From positions 1 to 54,584 of the forward strand of contig JAGCWQ010000066.1 of the NCBI GenBank assembly GCA_017961765.1: a DNA stretch of 54,584 bases, in the 5' to 3' direction. Source of the DNA: Paludibacteraceae bacterium. Lineage in GTDB: Bacteria; Bacteroidota; Bacteroidia; Bacteroidales; Paludibacteraceae. Under the pieces are notes generated by a model, which was not told the origin of the DNA, made no database searches, and was given only the letters and a program-made list of their open reading frames with translations. Below are positions 51,706 to 54,584 of this stretch, piece by piece. The stretch's first letter is position 1, and each line of letters opens with the position of its first letter. Both the position numbers and the translations under genes were made by a program.

Positions 51706-52575
51706 TTGTTGTTAAAAGTAGATAGTACTAGTAAGGGTATGATAGAAGGTTGGAAATATTATAATCATGCGGCTATTCCTACATGTGCACCGCATGAAGT
51801 CCCTGATATAAATCCGATTAAGAATGGTGATGTTTGGAGGGCTGATGCTTTGAAGAAAGGTTCAATAGTGTTTTTTGCTCGATATGTAACTGATTTTGAT
51901 TGTGCAGAAGAGACTTCTTTTTGGTATGTTATAAAAGAATCTCCTTTTGCTTTGGATGATTTGGATAAGAAATATCAGAAGCATATAAAAAAATCGCTAG
52001 AGAGATGTGAAGTACGTAGGATTAACCCCATAGAATATATAGAGGATCTCTATTCTGTATATCAAAAAGCATATGAAACATATAAAGTTCCTGATAATTA
52101 TCAAGGTAAGGAGTCTTTTGTCTCTACAATAAGATCTTCCTCGTTAGATTATTGGGCGGCTTTTAGTAGGGAATCTGGCGAGATGGCAGGATGGATGTCT
52201 TGTAGGAATAACGGTACTTGGACGGAGACTGTCTCTGCAAAGTATGATCCATCTTTAAAAACTTTATTTCCGAGTGATGCAATTCATTATGCGATTCTTG
52301 ATTATTATTTAAATCAGTTGGGACATAAATACATAAACTCGGGTTCTCGTAATATCAGTCATGTGACTAACGTTCAGGACTATAAGATTAAACATTGGAA
52401 TTTCAAACGTGCACATTGTAAATTGCATGTCGTATATAATCCTAAAGTAAGATGGGTGATTAATCTTATATATCCTTTTAGGAGAATCTTGGAATGTTTG
52501 GATGGCATTAAATTGATGCATCAAATAAATGCAGTTATGATAATGGAATCAATTGTTAGGAAGGATGTTAAATAA
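51706..52575 (+). CDS. GNAT/FemAB-like protein, 289 aa
   Basis: No sharp family match. The order of segments, IKKSLERCEVRRI near residue 95, ETYKVPDNYQGKESFVSTI near 125, WAAFSRESGEMAGWMSCRNNGTWTETVSAKYDPSLKT near 145-180 and HYAILDYYLNQLGHKYINSGSRNI near 190-213, resembles the FemAB/GNAT-fold acyl- and aminoacyl-transferases. It might attach an acetyl or amino-acid group to the polymer. The start is a TTG at 51706 (or the next TTG); an ATG at 51739 is possible. The gene is very AT-rich. Confidence 0.6.
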   Translation: MLLKVDSTSKGMIEGWKYYNHAAIPTCAPHEVPDINPIKNGDVWRADALKKGSIVFFARYVTDFDCAEETSFWYVIKESPFALDDLDKKYQKHIKKSLERCEVRRINPIEYIEDLYSVYQKAYETYKVPDNYQGKESFVSTIRSSSLDYWAAFSRESGEMAGWMSCRNNGTWTETVSAKYDPSLKTLFPSDAIHYAILDYYLNQLGHKYINSGSRNISHVTNVQDYKIKHWNFKRAHCKLHVVYNPKVRWVINLIYPFRRILECLDGIKLMHQINAVMIMESIVRKDVK

Positions 52576-52576
52576 A

Positions 52577-53356
52577 ATGAGAATTCAAGAGCCTCCTGTC
52601 GTCTCCATCATTACCCCAAATCATAATTGTGCCCAATTCATCGGGGAAATGATTTGTTCGGTGCAGGCGCAGACTTGTCAAGATTGGGAGTTGATAATCG
52701 TGGATGATTGCTCGACGGATGAGTCTTGCGAAGTGGTAAGGTCGTACATGAAGAGTGACCCCCGCATTCGCCTTTTGCAAAATTCGAGGAATTCGGGAGC
52801 TGCAGAATCTCGTAATTTGGCATTGCGTGAGGCAAGAGGATGCTGGATTGCCTTCCTCGATTCTGATGATCTATGGCATCCTGAAAAATTGGAAAAACAG
52901 TTGCGTTTTATGAAAGAGGGTGGTTTCGCATTTTCATATACCCAATATGAGGAAATTTCCGAGTCGGGAGAGTCAACGGGTATTATTGTCTCTGGCCCTT
53001 GTCACATAACTAAGTGGGGTATGCTAGGGTTTTGTTGGTTGGGCTGTCTTACGGTTATGTATGACAAGAAGAAGTTGGGGGGGCTCCAGATCGCGGATAT
53101 CAAGAAGAATAATGATTATGCCATGTGGCTCAATCTTTCTCGTAAGGCTGATTGCTATCTTTTACCCGAGGTGTTGGCTAAATATCGCCGGGGCAGGTCT
53201 GGCAGCATTAGTTCCCATAGTAAGATTACGATGACCATTTGGCATTACAAGATGTGGCGTAAGGCGGAGGGCAAATCGCCTTTTATGGCATTCCTTCATA
53301 CGTTGCTCAACCTTGCGTGTGGGGTTTTGAAAAAAAATTATTATGTTAAGCGTTGA
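52577..53356 (+). CDS. GT2-family glycosyltransferase, 259 aa
   Basis: PVVSIITPNHNCAQFIGEMICSVQAQTCQDWELIIVDDCSTDES and IAFLDSDDLWHPEKLEKQL identify the GT-A core. LPEVLAKYRRGRSGSISSHSK near 205 is the usual C-terminal motif of this subgroup. The ATG at 52577 lies one base after the preceding stop; a TTG-initiated longer frame overlaps that gene and is unlikely. It is a little richer in GC than the gene before it. Last gene of the operon; no strong terminator follows. Confidence 0.9.
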   Translation: MRIQEPPVVSIITPNHNCAQFIGEMICSVQAQTCQDWELIIVDDCSTDESCEVVRSYMKSDPRIRLLQNSRNSGAAESRNLALREARGCWIAFLDSDDLWHPEKLEKQLRFMKEGGFAFSYTQYEEISESGESTGIIVSGPCHITKWGMLGFCWLGCLTVMYDKKKLGGLQIADIKKNNDYAMWLNLSRKADCYLLPEVLAKYRRGRSGSISSHSKITMTIWHYKMWRKAEGKSPFMAFLHTLLNLACGVLKKNYYVKR

Positions 53357-53853
53357 TAGGGCACGGCTGCGGGGCAGCTATGTTTCTTTGACAAATCAGA
53401 TTATATTCTATTTGAGATTCCTTGGGTGATGGATAGGACAATTTTGGAGGGATTGATTCTACCTGGCAGATTTTGCGATAAAGTTTGCCGATTTTTAAGC
53501 TATATTTCCATAGATTTTATATATTTTTGTAATTCGGAAATATAGTCACTTTCATGTTTTAAGTGAAGGGATGATTATAATCCTGATGATTTCCACATTT
53601 TGTTCTGTTGGTCCGATTGTGACTAACAAGGGCGAAGCCGTGAGAAGAGTGAAGAAATCCCCCAGTCTGGACCTGACTAATTACATTGGGGTTTAAAAAT
53701 CGAAGTTCTTCTAGATCATAGATAGGGCTTGCCTGACTTCCTTTTAACCATTTGATTATAATAGTGAATGCTCCTTTGGGGGGATAAAGGGTGAATTGGG
53801 TTTTGTCTTTTTATTCACTTCTCTTGTGAGTCCCAGACTATCTTGAAATAGAG
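53357..53853. other. Gap between the polysaccharide operon and the ATPase gene
   Basis: About 500 AT-rich bases. They contain a -7-like TATTTTTG at 53522-53529 without a -33 partner, and the right copy of the 32-bp repeat at 53606-53637. Only short, unsupported frames occur (for example about 37 codons from 53429). Confidence 0.5.
53606..53637 (+). repeat. 32-bp direct repeat, right copy, after the polysaccharide operon
   Basis: Identical to 37174-37205 except for one G-to-A change, and in the same orientation. As with the left copy, ATTTCCA and a T-rich run lie just upstream. Confidence 0.75.
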
Positions 53854-54584
53854 ATGGAAAAAGTAAATCGACGGTATCCAGTAGGCATACAGACCTTCTC
53901 CGAAATTGTACGAGGAGGGTATGTGTATGTGGACAAGACGGATCTAGTCTGGAAGATGGCTCATTTTGCCAAGTATATCTTCTTGAGCCGGCCCCGTCGT
54001 TTTGGCAAGTCCCTCCTTACCTCCACCTTGGAATCCTATTTCCGAGGAGAGCGCGAGTTGTTCGAGGGAATGAAGATCATGTCGCTGGAGAAAGAGTGGG
54101 AGTCTTACCCGGTTCTCCGTTTCGATTTGAGTGGAACGAAACATTTGTCTCCCTCTCAGGTAGTAATGGAATTGGAGCGTATCATGGCTCCCATGGAGGT
54201 TTTATATGGTTCCAATCCGAAGGAGACTACCCCAGGAATGCGTTTGGCTGGACTCATCCAACGTGCTTATGAACAGACAGGGCATCAGGTAGTTGTCATC
54301 ATAGATGAGTATGATGCGCCGTTGTTGGATCTTCTCCATGAAGACACCACCTTGCCGGAGATGCGTAAAGTGATGCAGGAGTTCTATCAGCGGTTGAAGA
54401 TGTGTGATTCCTTCCTCAAGTTCTGCTTCATCACGGGCATCACGAAGTTCTCCCAGCTGAGCATCTTCTCCACGATCAACAATCTGACGAACATTACGAT
54501 GTTGCCCCAGTTTTCGGCCATCTGTGGTATCACGGAGGGGGAGTTGGAGACAGTCTTGCACGAGGATGTGGAATCGTTGGCCGA
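53854..54584 (+). CDS. AAA-ATPase-like protein (PF09820 type), 3' end outside the window
   Basis: Begins MEKVNRRYPVGIQTFSEIVRGGYVYVDKTDLVWKM, the standard opening of this large Bacteroidales family. The degenerate P-loop SRPRRFGKSLL lies near residue 45-55 and the Walker B VVIIDEYDAPLLDLL near 150. Full-length members run to about 520 residues with a C-terminal PD-(D/E)XK-like nuclease domain. Here 243 codons are visible and the frame is open at the window edge. Such genes occur in many copies; a role in mobile-element biology or defence has been suggested but is not established. Its base composition is like the resident genes, not the operon. Confidence 0.88.
   Translation, partial: MEKVNRRYPVGIQTFSEIVRGGYVYVDKTDLVWKMAHFAKYIFLSRPRRFGKSLLTSTLESYFRGERELFEGMKIMSLEKEWESYPVLRFDLSGTKHLSPSQVVMELERIMAPMEVLYGSNPKETTPGMRLAGLIQRAYEQTGHQVVVIIDEYDAPLLDLLHEDTTLPEMRKVMQEFYQRLKMCDSFLKFCFITGITKFSQLSIFSTINNLTNITMLPQFSAICGITEGELETVLHEDVESLA

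Larger units (their letters stand above)
37216..53356 (+). other. Surface polysaccharide biosynthesis operon with a phosphopolyol module
   Basis: Fifteen genes in one direction, most separated by a few bases or overlapping as ATGA. It contains a flippase, a polymerase, Galf formation, six sugar transferases and a module for CDP-polyol formation and transfer. It lacks an initiating phosphoglycosyltransferase, Wza/Wzc export genes and UpxY/UpxZ regulators. It is AT-rich except for 42985 to about 45130, and is bounded by 32-bp direct repeats. Confidence 0.85.

Noticed and set aside
53357-53605. A complete insertion sequence at the right end of the capsule operon
   Set aside because: No transposase frame or terminal inverted repeats are visible; only the 32-bp direct repeat is supported.

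Overview
The window is chromosomal DNA from a member of the Bacteroidales. Three things point there. Promoter-like sites follow the Bacteroides pattern (TAnnTTTG at -7 with a T-rich -33 box). The gene set is typical of the order: a BspA-like leucine-rich repeat protein, a DUF4384 protein, N-succinylornithine transcarbamylase next to proBA, and a purH-mreBCD-mrdA-rodA cluster. Ribosome-binding sites are mostly A-rich and weak. I saw no rRNA, tRNA, CRISPR array or complete insertion sequence.

Layout. 1-6.5 kb: accessory secreted proteins (a putative lipoprotein behind a leader with two competing hairpins, a YD-repeat lipoprotein, a large BspA-like protein, an outer-membrane barrel). These are separated by intergenic repeats and by a 33-bp tandem repeat that leads into the remnant of an ATPase gene. 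7-15 kb: rpoN, a PAP2-type membrane protein, a membrane-anchored AraC-type regulator, an 872-bp structured gap, addB and a small unknown gene. 15.5-22.1 kb: a stand-alone IMP cyclohydrolase domain where full-length PurH would be expected, then the rod-shape/elongasome operon. 22.2-29.3 kb: a DMT exporter, a radical-SAM/DUF4130 putative DNA-repair pair, a DUF4384 protein, a GlsB-like membrane protein, two paralogous four-helix membrane proteins and two unknown genes. 29.3-32.8 kb: argF'-proA-proB on the minus strand.

33-53.4 kb is devoted to surface polysaccharide. The first three genes (ugd, manC, UDP-glucuronate epimerase) make nucleotide sugars, have a base composition like the resident chromosome and end at a strong terminator. 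After it lies a 16-kb, mostly AT-rich, tightly packed operon. It encodes UDP-galactopyranose mutase, a DUF4422 transferase, a Wzx flippase, two CDP-glycerol-glycerophosphotransferase-like enzymes, an acyltransferase, a TagD-type cytidylyltransferase fused to a Gfo/Idh/MocA oxidoreductase, an SDR, three GT2 and two GT4 enzymes, an EpsG-like polymerase and a GNAT/FemAB-like protein. Together these suggest a Galf-containing polymer carrying polyol phosphate, resembling teichoic acid, in a Gram-negative. The fusion and SDR genes are visibly richer in GC than their neighbours. A 32-bp direct repeat (one mismatch) lies just outside each end of this operon.

The window ends inside a gene for an AAA-ATPase-like protein. 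The main leads are the fused CDP-polyol enzyme, whose EKP-motif lysine is replaced by isoleucine; the phosphopolymer locus and its flanking repeats; the IMP cyclohydrolase lacking its AICAR transformylase half; and the leader with mutually exclusive hairpins at the left edge.
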